Shown piece by piece: positions 35,277 through 43,497 of a DNA stretch of 64,000 nt. The notes under the pieces were generated by a model. It ran no database searches. It was not told the DNA's origin and was given only the letters and a program-made list of their open reading frames with translations. This DNA is from Ignavibacteria bacterium (lineage in GTDB: Bacteria > Bacteroidota > Ignavibacteria > Kapaibacteriales > Kapaibacteriaceae), in assembly GCA_013204605.1 (NCBI GenBank), contig JABMNI010000056.1, positions 1 through 64,000 of the forward strand, read 5' to 3'. The translations under genes were made by a program, and so were the position numbers. Within the stretch, counting starts at the first letter, position 1. Every line of letters begins with the position of its first letter.

Positions 35277-36713
35277 ATGATGAACTTGAATATTCCTATA
35301 CTAGTATTGCTGGGATCCGCTGCGCTAGCCGTAAGCATGTATTTCACCCGGTCCGTGCTTATACAGCGGGTTCTGGCAGTACTACATATTTCCACTTTGG
35401 CATTTTTTACTGTACACGAATTTGGTAGTCTTAACCAAATCGAATCTGTGTACCTAAAAGCCGATGCTATGGCCGTCCTTTTTCTGGCGGTACTCACCAT
35501 TATTGGAGCCTGTGCCTACTTTTACAGCTTCATTTATACCAAGCAAAGGGGCGATGCGCCACAACGCGCTGCTTCGCACCATGCAGCCCTAATTCTGTTC
35601 CTCACCATGTTGGCGGGAGTGTACGTTTCGCGTCATATTGGTATGGTGTGGGCATTTCTTGAAGCCTCTACGTTAACGGCCGCATTACTTATCTATCACA
35701 ACCGAACTAAGCATAGCATCGAAGCAACATGGAAGTATGTGTTTGTGTGCTCGATTGGAATTGCAATTGCCTTTGCAGGAATCTTGGTTTTGAGTATTGC
35801 CGGCGAATCCAAAGAAGTGCACGACCTGAGCTTTGAAATTCTGACGAAAAATGCGCACCTAATGGATCCGAAGTGGTTGAAAATATCCTTCTTGTTTATG
35901 CTAACTGGCTTTAGTGTTAAGATGGGTGTGGTGCCGTTGTTTAACGTAGATATCGACGCCAAGGATGGCGGTCCCAGCCATGTAGCGGCTTTGTTATCAT
36001 CAGTATTGATGATAGCGGGCTTTGTGGCTATCTACAGAGTGTATTCTGTTTTCTCTACTACGAGTATCCGACACTGGATGGACACCGTGCTCATGATTTG
36101 CGGTATACTTTCTATAGTGTTTGCCACAGGTTACATTTTGAAAACGAAGAATTTAAAGCGCCTTCTGGCATACTCTAGCCTTGAACACGCCGGCATAGTG
36201 TTGATAGCCATCGCCACGGGTGCGTGGTATGCGGCAGTGTTGCACGTTATTCTGCATGCGTTTGCAAAGTCGGCAATGTTCTTTCAGTACGCCCACTTCT
36301 TCCGTCTTTTCAAAAACAAAAACCTCGATACAAAATCGAACTACATTCAAACCCATCCATGGGGTGCCGGTGTGTTTGTGTTGGGCGTAATCGCATTGTG
36401 TGCGTTGCCACCTATGGGAACATTTATGAGTGAGTTGTACACGTTTCAGTATTTGTTGGCCGGACCATTTTGGTGGACAGCACCTGTAATATTTATTCTG
36501 ATGGCCGTTTTGGTTTGGGCTATTGGCAGTCACTTTTTTGGCATACTGTACAACAAAAACGAAGCCGAGGCACATCCCACATCGCATCTTTCTAACCGCG
36601 TAATGAATTGGGAGACTCTACCGCAATACATTCTTTTACTCGCGGTGCTGTGGCTTGGCTTCCTTGCCCCGCATTCCGTTATTGATTTTATCAACAATGC
36701 AGCTCATCTGTAA
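35277..36713 (+). CDS. hyfF: HyfF-like antiporter-type subunit
   Basis: 478 residues, about 13-14 helices. Glu in 'GMVWAFLEASTLTAALLIY', Lys in 'TGFSVKMGVVPLFNVDIDAKDGGPSHVAALLSSVLM' and Lys in 'TKNLKRLLAYSSLEHAGIVLIAI' are the conserved channel residues. It is the second antiporter-type subunit of the operon, so the complex should have two pumping modules. Two bases after hyfE. Confidence 0.9.
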   Translation: MMNLNIPILVLLGSAALAVSMYFTRSVLIQRVLAVLHISTLAFFTVHEFGSLNQIESVYLKADAMAVLFLAVLTIIGACAYFYSFIYTKQRGDAPQRAASHHAALILFLTMLAGVYVSRHIGMVWAFLEASTLTAALLIYHNRTKHSIEATWKYVFVCSIGIAIAFAGILVLSIAGESKEVHDLSFEILTKNAHLMDPKWLKISFLFMLTGFSVKMGVVPLFNVDIDAKDGGPSHVAALLSSVLMIAGFVAIYRVYSVFSTTSIRHWMDTVLMICGILSIVFATGYILKTKNLKRLLAYSSLEHAGIVLIAIATGAWYAAVLHVILHAFAKSAMFFQYAHFFRLFKNKNLDTKSNYIQTHPWGAGVFVLGVIALCALPPMGTFMSELYTFQYLLAGPFWWTAPVIFILMAVLVWAIGSHFFGILYNKNEAEAHPTSHLSNRVMNWETLPQYILLLAVLWLGFLAPHSVIDFINNAAHL

Positions 36714-36741
36714 CACAAATAGTGAAGCTAACTTTTAACAC

Positions 36742-38244
36742 ATGAACACCCTAGTAACAAAAAATGGTGAGTCGTTCTTGGTATCTGAAATTCCTTTTGT
36801 ACCATATCAAGAATTCACCGGCACCGTACTTGCACTTTTGCACGACTACAATAATCATGTGGTGCACTATATATCGTTGAAGTCCACCTCAGGAATTCTG
36901 CCAATTGTTATTTGCATTGCAAATGATGCAACGGCTGAAATTCATGTGGTTGGTTTTGAATACGATACCACAACCTTGCGTTCCATCGAGTCGATCACTC
37001 TGCATAACGCCGCTTTGCACATTTTTGAACGCGATCTCTGGGAACGTCATGGAATAGCATATCAAAATCATCCATGGCTAAAGCCAGTTAGGTTCCCGAA
37101 AAACAGTTCGCATGGACAGACGATAGATGATTACGCCTTCTTCCGTATAGAGGGTGGCGAGATTCACGAGGTTGGAGTTGGTCCAATACATGCCGGCGTA
37201 ATCGAACCGGGCCATTTCAGATTTCAATGCGTTGGTGAAGAGGTTGTTCACTTAGAAATCAAACTCGGATACCAACATCGTGGTGTAGAAGGTGAGTTTG
37301 TCAAGGCACGGAACGACGTTCAGCGTTCGGTTATTGCCGAATCCATTGCCGGCGACACTAGCATAGGCAATGCATGGGCGCATGCTATGTGTATGGAAGG
37401 GTTACGCGGAATCACGCCTGATCATTCCACGCAGGCCGATCGGACTATAGCGCTTGAACTAGAACGCATAGCAATTCACATGGGCGATCTCAGTGCGTTG
37501 AACACCGATGTTGCCTACCAACTTGGTAGCGCCGTATTTGGAACTCTTCGCACTCCCCTCATCAATTATTTCCAGCATTGGTGTGGAAACCGATTTGGTA
37601 AGGGGCTAATCCGGCCCGGCTATAATCGATTTGAACTTACTACTGCATTGCAAAATAGACTTTCGGAAATGCTTGATGATATTAACAAACAGTACACCGC
37701 CATGGCAGAGAAAATGTTTAACTCACCAAGTGTTGTTAATCGTTTTGAAGGTGTAGGCGCTGTGCCAGAAAACGTTGCGAGAAAAATAGGCGTGGTGGGA
37801 ATGCCGGCGCGTACCGCTGGAATTCTTCGCGATGTTCGAATCTCACATCCTTTTGGGGTGTATGGGAAAGCCCCTTACCCAGCCATACTGCTGCATACCG
37901 GCGATGTGTTGGCGCGCGCGAAATTGAGAAGGTTGGAGATTGATGCATCAATGGACTACATGCAAGGACTGTTGGCCGATCCGAGGTCTGCATACGAGGC
38001 GCGTCCGACGGTTAAAAAAATGCCGCCACGGAGTATGGTTATAAGTATGGTTGAAGCATGGCGGGGAGAGCTTGCTCACATTGTGCTGACAGATGAAGTG
38101 GGCGAGATTGAAATGGTGCGCGTGAAGGACCCATCAATGCATAACTGGTTTGCGTTGGCGCAGGCGCTGCGCAACACGCCAATATCAGATTTTCCAATCA
38201 ACAATAAAAGTTTTGATCTGTCCTACTGTGGACATGATTTGTGA
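36742..38244 (+). CDS. hyfG: HyfG-like large subunit (NuoC-NuoD fusion) without NiFe-binding cysteines
   Basis: 500 residues: a NuoC-like N-terminal domain (about 1-110), then the NiFe-hydrogenase/NuoD-type large subunit (about 125-500; 'GPIHAGVIEPGHFRFQCVGEEVVHLEIKLGYQHRGVE'). In group 4 hydrogenases two CxxC motifs hold nickel-iron. Aligned by eye, the first reads 'IAGDTSIGN' (Ala203, Thr206 for Cys) and the last 'DLSYCGHDL' (Ser494, Gly497). All four ligands are replaced and no C-terminal maturation tail or hyp genes are seen. It cannot be a hydrogenase and matches the Ehr (energy-converting hydrogenase-related) type. Confidence 0.88.
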   Translation: MNTLVTKNGESFLVSEIPFVPYQEFTGTVLALLHDYNNHVVHYISLKSTSGILPIVICIANDATAEIHVVGFEYDTTTLRSIESITLHNAALHIFERDLWERHGIAYQNHPWLKPVRFPKNSSHGQTIDDYAFFRIEGGEIHEVGVGPIHAGVIEPGHFRFQCVGEEVVHLEIKLGYQHRGVEGEFVKARNDVQRSVIAESIAGDTSIGNAWAHAMCMEGLRGITPDHSTQADRTIALELERIAIHMGDLSALNTDVAYQLGSAVFGTLRTPLINYFQHWCGNRFGKGLIRPGYNRFELTTALQNRLSEMLDDINKQYTAMAEKMFNSPSVVNRFEGVGAVPENVARKIGVVGMPARTAGILRDVRISHPFGVYGKAPYPAILLHTGDVLARAKLRRLEIDASMDYMQGLLADPRSAYEARPTVKKMPPRSMVISMVEAWRGELAHIVLTDEVGEIEMVRVKDPSMHNWFALAQALRNTPISDFPINNKSFDLSYCGHDL

Positions 38245-38250
38245 GGCACC

Positions 38251-39021
38251 ATGATTGAGTCAATAAAAATATTACGTCGTCAAGGCAAACAAACAATTCC
38301 TGATGTAACCAACGTTACGCTGCCAGGCGTGTTTAGAGGTATTCCGATTATTCAAGACAAGCCCTGTGCCGATGGGTGTTCCGCGTGCATTGAGCAGTGT
38401 CCGACGGATGCGATTCTGTTGGACGTGAACGGACGCATTTCCATCGACATGGGCAAGTGTGTGTTTTGCGGAGAGTGTGCCGAGGTGTGTCCGTCGGATA
38501 AAATTTCGTTCTCCAAGAACCATTTAAACGCAACCACAACGCGCAAGAATCTTGTAATTGCTCAGGGCATGCCGGCCGAAGTGAAGTTTGATGCCGATGC
38601 TATTCGAAAAGAAATTCAAACGGTGTTTCACAAATCATTGAAGCTGCGCCAAGTATCGGCGGCGGGATGCAATGCCTGCGAGTTGGAGTTGAATGCATGT
38701 GGCAATGCAAACTTCGATATGGGCAGGTTTGGAATAGAGTTTGTTGCATCGCCGCGGCATGCCGATGGAATTGTAATTACCGGCCCAATCTCTACTAACA
38801 TGTCGGCCGCAATGCAGATATGCCACGAGGCCGTTCCGCATCCAAAAATTATTGTCCTCACCGGCGCTTGCGCAATTAGTGGCGGCATCTTCGAAAAATC
38901 TGAAGTACTTCAACGCCAATATGTAGAAGAAGTTGGAGTGGATTTGTACGTGCCCGGTTGCCCTCCGCACCCGCTTACATTTATCAATGGAATTTTACAG
39001 TTAATAAGAAAGCGAAATTAA
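38251..39021 (+). CDS. hyfI: fused 2x[4Fe-4S] ferredoxin-HyfI/NuoB-like small subunit
   Basis: 256 residues. N-terminal ferredoxin domain with two clusters: Cys 39/43/46/50 ('CADGCSACIEQC') and 70/73/76/80 ('CVFCGECAEVC'). C-terminal NuoB/HyfI domain with the N2-type proximal cluster ligands Cys 140 and 143 ('GCNACELELNAC'), 207 ('TGACAIS') and 237 ('PGCPPHPL'). It combines what HyfH and HyfI do in one chain. Electron-carrying residues are complete, so the complex can pass electrons although the large subunit has no NiFe site. Confidence 0.9.
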   Translation: MIESIKILRRQGKQTIPDVTNVTLPGVFRGIPIIQDKPCADGCSACIEQCPTDAILLDVNGRISIDMGKCVFCGECAEVCPSDKISFSKNHLNATTTRKNLVIAQGMPAEVKFDADAIRKEIQTVFHKSLKLRQVSAAGCNACELELNACGNANFDMGRFGIEFVASPRHADGIVITGPISTNMSAAMQICHEAVPHPKIIVLTGACAISGGIFEKSEVLQRQYVEEVGVDLYVPGCPPHPLTFINGILQLIRKRN

Positions 39022-40629
39022 ATGAGTACCGAAAAACTCACCTTTATGAATAGTTGGAAAACCGATGCACTGTCTGGTTTTCTGGTATTCTTAATTGCAC
39101 TCCCACTTTGTTTAGGAATTTCTGCAGCCTCTGGGTTTCCTCCCGTAGCAGGAATTCTTACGGCTATTGTAGGGGGCTTGGTGGTATCGTTCTTCACCGG
39201 TTCCGAACTAACAATTAAGGGTCCGGCAGCCGGCCTGATTGTTATTGCGTTAGGAGCCGTGCAAGAGTTGGGTCACGGAGATGCGATGCTGGGTTACAAA
39301 CTAACCCTTGCCGTTATTGTTGTGGCAGGAATTGTTCAGATCGGATTTGGAATTATTAAGTCGGGCGTGCTCGGCGACTTCTTTCCTACTTCGGCAGTAC
39401 ACGGAATGTTGGCGGCTATTGGAATTATCATCATCACAAAACAAGCTCATGTGTTGCTAGGTGTGAAGCCGGTAAGCAAGGAACTCTTCGGACAAATTGC
39501 CGAGATTCCGCATAGCTTTAGCGTGATGAATCCGGAGATAGCAATCATTGGAATTCTGAGTTTGGTGATACTATTTGGATTGCCCCTTTTCAAAAATAAA
39601 TATGTGAAAATGGTGCCGGGTCCGATGGTTGTGTTGCTCATCGCCGTACCACTTGGAATGTATTTCGATCTTGGACACGAGCACACGTATCTGTTCTTGG
39701 ATCATCATCAGTATGCGTTGGGTCCAAAGTTTTTAGTCACCCTTCCAGCACAACTATCCTCCGCCATAACCTTCCCCGATTTCTCGCAACTGTTTAGTGC
39801 TACCTCAATTAAGTACATCGTGATGTTTGCGCTGGTGGGAAGTATCGAGAGTCTGCTGAGTGCAAAGGCCGTCGATTCACTAGATAAATTCAAGCGCAAG
39901 TCGAATTTGAACAAAGACATGGTGGCGGTTGGAATTGGAAATACTATTAGTGGATTGATAGGGGGCTTACCCATGATCTCGGAGATCGTGCGTAGTTCCG
40001 CTAATGCAAACAACGGTGCTCGCACGCGCTGGGCAAACTTTTTTCACGGTGGATTTTTATTGTTGTTTGTTGCGTTGGTGCCCGATCTCATCCATCAAAT
40101 ACCACTAGCAGCGCTGGCTGCCATGCTTGTCTACACAGGGTTCCGATTAGCATCGCCATTGGAGTTTATTAAAACTTATCGCATTGGAAAAGAGCAACTT
40201 CTAATTTTCCTAATTACGGTGGTAACAACCTTGGCAACCGACCTGTTAATTGGTGTTGGAGCTGGAATAGTTACCAAGATGGTGTTACATTTGTTTAACG
40301 GTGTTCCCGTTAGATGGTTCTTTACGCCGTTCTTGACCATCCAAAAAAATGCTGACGGAGCGTATGAAGTTGACGTGAAACACTCTGCGATTTTTGCAAA
40401 TTTCATCGGACTTAAAAAACGACTCGAGTCGTTGGAATCGTCACACACCGTAATTTTGAACTTCTCCAACACAAAACTTGTCGACCACACCGTTATGCAC
40501 AACATCGAAGTACTGCAAATGGATTTTGCGCGAAAGGGTAGGACGCTCACAGTGATCGGCTTGGAGAATCACGTTGCTTCGTCGGATCATCCAACGTCGG
40601 CACGTAAACTTGCGAGCAAGACAACGTAA
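39022..40629 (+). CDS. SulP-family anion transporter in the Ehr-like operon
   Basis: 535 residues beginning 'SWKTDALSGFLVFLIALPLCLGISAASGFPPVAGILTAIVGGLVVSFFTGSELTIKGPAAGLIVIA', the SulP fold with about 11-12 helices and a reduced STAS-like tail (about 440-515). This subgroup is often annotated as a bicarbonate or sulfate carrier; the substrate is not fixed by sequence. Its ATG follows the hyfI stop with no spacer, which ties it to the redox complex. It is much diverged from the SulP gene at 4310. Confidence 0.9.
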   Translation: MSTEKLTFMNSWKTDALSGFLVFLIALPLCLGISAASGFPPVAGILTAIVGGLVVSFFTGSELTIKGPAAGLIVIALGAVQELGHGDAMLGYKLTLAVIVVAGIVQIGFGIIKSGVLGDFFPTSAVHGMLAAIGIIIITKQAHVLLGVKPVSKELFGQIAEIPHSFSVMNPEIAIIGILSLVILFGLPLFKNKYVKMVPGPMVVLLIAVPLGMYFDLGHEHTYLFLDHHQYALGPKFLVTLPAQLSSAITFPDFSQLFSATSIKYIVMFALVGSIESLLSAKAVDSLDKFKRKSNLNKDMVAVGIGNTISGLIGGLPMISEIVRSSANANNGARTRWANFFHGGFLLLFVALVPDLIHQIPLAALAAMLVYTGFRLASPLEFIKTYRIGKEQLLIFLITVVTTLATDLLIGVGAGIVTKMVLHLFNGVPVRWFFTPFLTIQKNADGAYEVDVKHSAIFANFIGLKKRLESLESSHTVILNFSNTKLVDHTVMHNIEVLQMDFARKGRTLTVIGLENHVASSDHPTSARKLASKTT

Positions 40630-40678
40630 AACTCCCAGGCAACATTTGCCAAAAGAAAACATCAGGAGCGTTAGTAAA

Positions 40679-42013
40679 ATGAAATTCAGTTCAATTCTTC
40701 AAGTGGTAGTTGTTTGTATGGCCTTGGTATGCGTGGGCCAGCAGGTTCGGGCACAGGATGCGCGGATCAATTTGGATTCGAGCGGATCGAAGTATGTGAA
40801 ATTCAATTTCCTGAACCAGGTGTGGCTGCGGTATAACCAGAGCAATCCAGGCACCACGGTTGGCAATGAGACAGCGGATAATACCGTCGATATCGGGCTG
40901 CGCAGAACACGACTGGTAATTCAGTCTCAGATAAATGATCGCACCTATATGTTCTTCCAAATTGGTATGAACAACTTCAACTCCGCCTATGCAATTGGAG
41001 GCAATCGGAAGAACGCAATATTCATTCACGATGCGTTGGCCGAATATCGAGTGTCTGACAATCGCGAGTTAATACTAGGTGGTGGACTCACTATTGCAAA
41101 CGGGCTTTCCAGATTTAGTCAGCCGTCAGTAGGAACTATAATGACTACCGATGTTCCCGTTACGGCCCAAGCAACGGTGGATCAAACCGACGAATTTTCG
41201 CGCAAACTTTCCGTGTTTGCACGAGGTCAAGTAGGACCCATCGATTACCGCGTTTGTTTGTCTGATCCATTTCCAATAACATCAAATGGCACCCAGCCCC
41301 CTTCAATAAATACGTACAGTCAATTCACGCCCATGGGCCACAGTCTGCAGCAACAAGCGTACGTTGCGTGGCAGTTTTTCGATCACGAACCGCACACCAC
41401 ACCATACATGACGGGCACGTATCTCGGGGAACGAAAAGTGTTCAACATTGCGGGCGGCGTGGTGCGTCAACCGCGCGCCATGTGGCGTCTGGGGAACAAT
41501 GCCGACACCGTCTACGAAGACATGACCCTAGCCTGCATCGAATCATTCTACGACGCACCAATATCCACCGACGGCGTCGCCCTCTCCGCCTACGCGGGCT
41601 TTTTCCACTACAACTACGGTCAGAACTATCTCCGCTTCAACGGTCTCATGAACCCCGCCACCGGCACATCCAGTACTGTTGGCATGCAGGGGGCTGGCCC
41701 AACGCACGGAAACGCATATCCAATGTTCGGAACTGGAAATGCAGTGTACACACAGTGTGGTCTGTACGTTCCCAGTGCAATTGGAAGCGCCGGATTGCTG
41801 CCATACGCATCACTATTCTACGCCAACTGGGATCGGGTAACTTTACCCACTGCCGTTGTGAGTGTGGGTTGTTCGGTGCTGTTGGACAAGCACCGCTCCA
41901 AAATTTCATTGGACCTACAAAACCGTCCAACGTACACCACCAACACCGTCGGCACCATCCTTACGGGTGACCGCAAAACGCAGGTAACGGTACAGTACCA
42001 GGTTATGCTTTAG
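40679..42013 (+). CDS. outer-membrane porin (OprO/OprP-like)
   Basis: 444 residues from ATG 40679. Signal peptide 'MKFSSILQVVVVCMALVCVGQQVRAQ', then a beta-barrel sequence of alternating strands ('KYVKFNFLNQVWLRYNQ', 'VDIGLRRTRLVIQSQINDRTYMFFQIGMNN', 'AELRVSDNRELILGGGLTI'-like) typical of phosphate-selective porin O/P relatives. 49 bp after the SulP gene, so an outer-membrane path for the same anion is a fair inference. The track start at 40574 lies inside the SulP gene. Confidence 0.8.
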   Translation: MKFSSILQVVVVCMALVCVGQQVRAQDARINLDSSGSKYVKFNFLNQVWLRYNQSNPGTTVGNETADNTVDIGLRRTRLVIQSQINDRTYMFFQIGMNNFNSAYAIGGNRKNAIFIHDALAEYRVSDNRELILGGGLTIANGLSRFSQPSVGTIMTTDVPVTAQATVDQTDEFSRKLSVFARGQVGPIDYRVCLSDPFPITSNGTQPPSINTYSQFTPMGHSLQQQAYVAWQFFDHEPHTTPYMTGTYLGERKVFNIAGGVVRQPRAMWRLGNNADTVYEDMTLACIESFYDAPISTDGVALSAYAGFFHYNYGQNYLRFNGLMNPATGTSSTVGMQGAGPTHGNAYPMFGTGNAVYTQCGLYVPSAIGSAGLLPYASLFYANWDRVTLPTAVVSVGCSVLLDKHRSKISLDLQNRPTYTTNTVGTILTGDRKTQVTVQYQVML

Positions 42014-42052
42014 CACGATGTGCGACACGTTGTGCGACACGTTGTGCGACAC
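42014..42052. repeat. 12-bp tandem repeat GTTGTGCGACAC
   Basis: Begins right after the porin stop codon (TAG). The exact reverse complement (GTGTCGCACAAC x2) occurs at 49440-49463, so one repeat family serves both loci. Confidence 0.85.
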
Positions 42053-42062
42053 ACGAGTGTTC

Positions 42063-42446
42063 TTACAAATCCAGAATTGTTAGGTCTGTGCGAACGTTGC
42101 CAGTATTGATTGTGGTGGCGGGCTCGAATAACATTATCCAGGCTTCGGTTTTGGCAACGGGGCGGTGCTCGACGCCGCGGGGGACAACGCAATAGTCGCC
42201 CTCGGAAAGTTCGATTGTGGTGTCGCGGAATTCAATAATCATGGAGCCCCTTACCACATAAAACATTTCATCTTCATCGGCATGGTTGTGCCAGACAAAC
42301 TCACCAAGAATTTTGGCAACTCTAACGTGTTGGTTGTTGAGCGTTGCAATTACGTGGGGCCGCCAATGAGCACTAATTTGGTCGAATTGCGCGTGTACAT
42401 TTCCCGTGTTGATGGAGGGGGCGGAGTTGGAATCTGGTTGTAGCAT
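42063..42446 (-). CDS. cupin-domain protein
   Basis: 127 residues, single cupin barrel: 'FVWHNHADEDEMFYVVRGSMIIEF' (motif 1, HxH and Glu) and 'GDYCVVPRGVEHRPVAKTEAWIMLFEP' (motif 2, His). The three His and one Glu that bind a metal are complete. 'SINTGNV' near the N-terminus and 'TINTGNV' near the C-terminus are typical of this small mannose-6-phosphate-isomerase-like family. The substrate is unknown. Confidence 0.88.
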   Translation of the reverse strand: MLQPDSNSAPSINTGNVHAQFDQISAHWRPHVIATLNNQHVRVAKILGEFVWHNHADEDEMFYVVRGSMIIEFRDTTIELSEGDYCVVPRGVEHRPVAKTEAWIMLFEPATTINTGNVRTDLTILDL

Positions 42447-42663
42447 ATTCAGCTAAATAATATTTTCAAAAGTGATTCTAATAATCGGAATATGTAATGT
42501 CTCAGTCAGGTACTGGCGAAGCCCAAATTTGCGTACATGCAATTGGATGCTAGAAGTTTGCGTTGAACCGCAAATTCCGGATTCGAAACTGCCCTAGGTT
42601 TTGAATCTGTTGTCCGTCTCGAAAATATTACCTGCGTAACAACTACTTGACGGTAGTAAAAAT

Positions 42664-42906
42664 TCAGTGTAAGAACTCGGAATTAGCTGATAAAGTTTTG
42701 GAGATATTCTTTACGGCTTGCTGAGCTTCGACGTCCGAAATTTCGTGCTTCTGCAAAGCCCGTTTAATAATTTTTACCTGCTTGTTGTATGCGTTGCAAA
42801 TCTTGCACAACATGGTGTGCATCTTAACGCCAAGTTTTTCGCGCAACGTTAACGGCCGAATGTCGGCAGTGGTTAGTAGTTCTATGGTTTCTTTACAGGT
42901 GTACAT
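42664..42906 (-). CDS. small zinc-finger-like anti-sigma candidate
   Basis: 80 residues: 'MYTCKETIELLT' then 'LREKLGVKMHTMLCKICNAYNKQVKIIKRAL', a C...HxxxCxxC arrangement like the zinc-binding anti-sigma domain, and no membrane helix. It overlaps the ECF sigma gene upstream by 14 bp, the common layout of a sigma/anti-sigma pair. About 215 bp of gene-free DNA follows before the cupin gene; it contains only a weak AAATTTGCG/CGCAAATT inverted repeat. Confidence 0.75.
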   Translation of the reverse strand: MYTCKETIELLTTADIRPLTLREKLGVKMHTMLCKICNAYNKQVKIIKRALQKHEISDVEAQQAVKNISKTLSANSEFLH

Positions 42907-43450
42907 CTAGGCATTTTCTGAGCTTAAGGCGGGCGCGGTGAAGTAACACCCACATGTTCGACGCGGTAATGTTTAATTCCTGACGGATTTCTTCGGAGTC
43001 GGCACTATCAACATACGTCAGCACAAAAACCGACTTCTGAACGGGGGGGAGTTTGTCCAGACATCCTTGAAGGATGTTGTTGAATTCTTGGTTCTCAATA
43101 TCATCCGAAGGTGAATGCGTCCACGGCTTAGGCGCCGCCGTTGGCAGCCAATGCCCAGCAGCGTCGAAGAACGAAATCTCTTCTTGCGATTCTTCGTTGA
43201 TTATCGAAACCGTGTCACGCCGTTTACGAACGAGATCGATTATTCTACTTCTGACAATCAGATACAACCAGTTCCGCTCACTGATATCGCCACGGTACGT
43301 TTCACGATTGCGCCATGCTGTCAAAAAGGCCTCCTGTACCACATCCTCGGCATCTTCCGTATTCCGCAATCGCTGCATAGCATACCGAAAGAGTTCTTTT
43401 CCGTACGTCTCTATCCAACTCTCCGGCTGCAGCGTGTGCGAGGGCTTCAT
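42893..43450 (-). CDS. ECF (sigma-70 family) sigma factor
   Basis: 185 residues: region 2 'WIETYGKELFRYAMQRLRNTEDAEDVVQEAFLTAWRNRETYRGDISERNWLYLIVRSRIIDLVRKRR' and region 4 'LDKLPPVQKSVFVLTYVDSADSEEIRQELNITASNMWVLLHRARLKLRKCL'. This is a complete ECF sigma with the zinc-finger protein as probable partner. It lies back to back with the desaturase gene upstream on the same strand and close to the carotenoid operon, but a regulatory link is not shown. Confidence 0.93.
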   Translation of the reverse strand: MKPSHTLQPESWIETYGKELFRYAMQRLRNTEDAEDVVQEAFLTAWRNRETYRGDISERNWLYLIVRSRIIDLVRKRRDTVSIINEESQEEISFFDAAGHWLPTAAPKPWTHSPSDDIENQEFNNILQGCLDKLPPVQKSVFVLTYVDSADSEEIRQELNITASNMWVLLHRARLKLRKCLDVHL

Positions 43451-43461
43451 ACGTAAAAGTG

Positions 43462-43469
43462 CAAATCTA
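43462..43469 (-). promoter_or_regulatory. -7 element TAGATTTG before the ECF sigma gene
   Basis: Reads TAGATTTG on the minus strand, 11 bp before ATG 43450. A full ARGGGGCTTTGTGG motif on the plus strand (43484) lies in the same short gap. Confidence 0.45.
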
Positions 43470-43497
43470 TTCTGTCTTTTTGAAAGGGGCTTTGTGG

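Noticed and set aside
37836-37850. TTCGAATC, a tRNA T-loop-like sequence
   Set aside because: Inside hyfG coding sequence with no tRNA cloverleaf around it; no tRNA found in the window.
31831-39021. Functional group 4 NiFe hydrogenase
   Set aside because: All four NiFe-binding Cys in the large subunit are substituted and no hyp or formate dehydrogenase genes are present.
31831-39021. Respiratory complex I operon
   Set aside because: HyfE and HyfF types are present, NuoA/J/E/F/G are absent, and the order is that of hydrogenase-4-like complexes.
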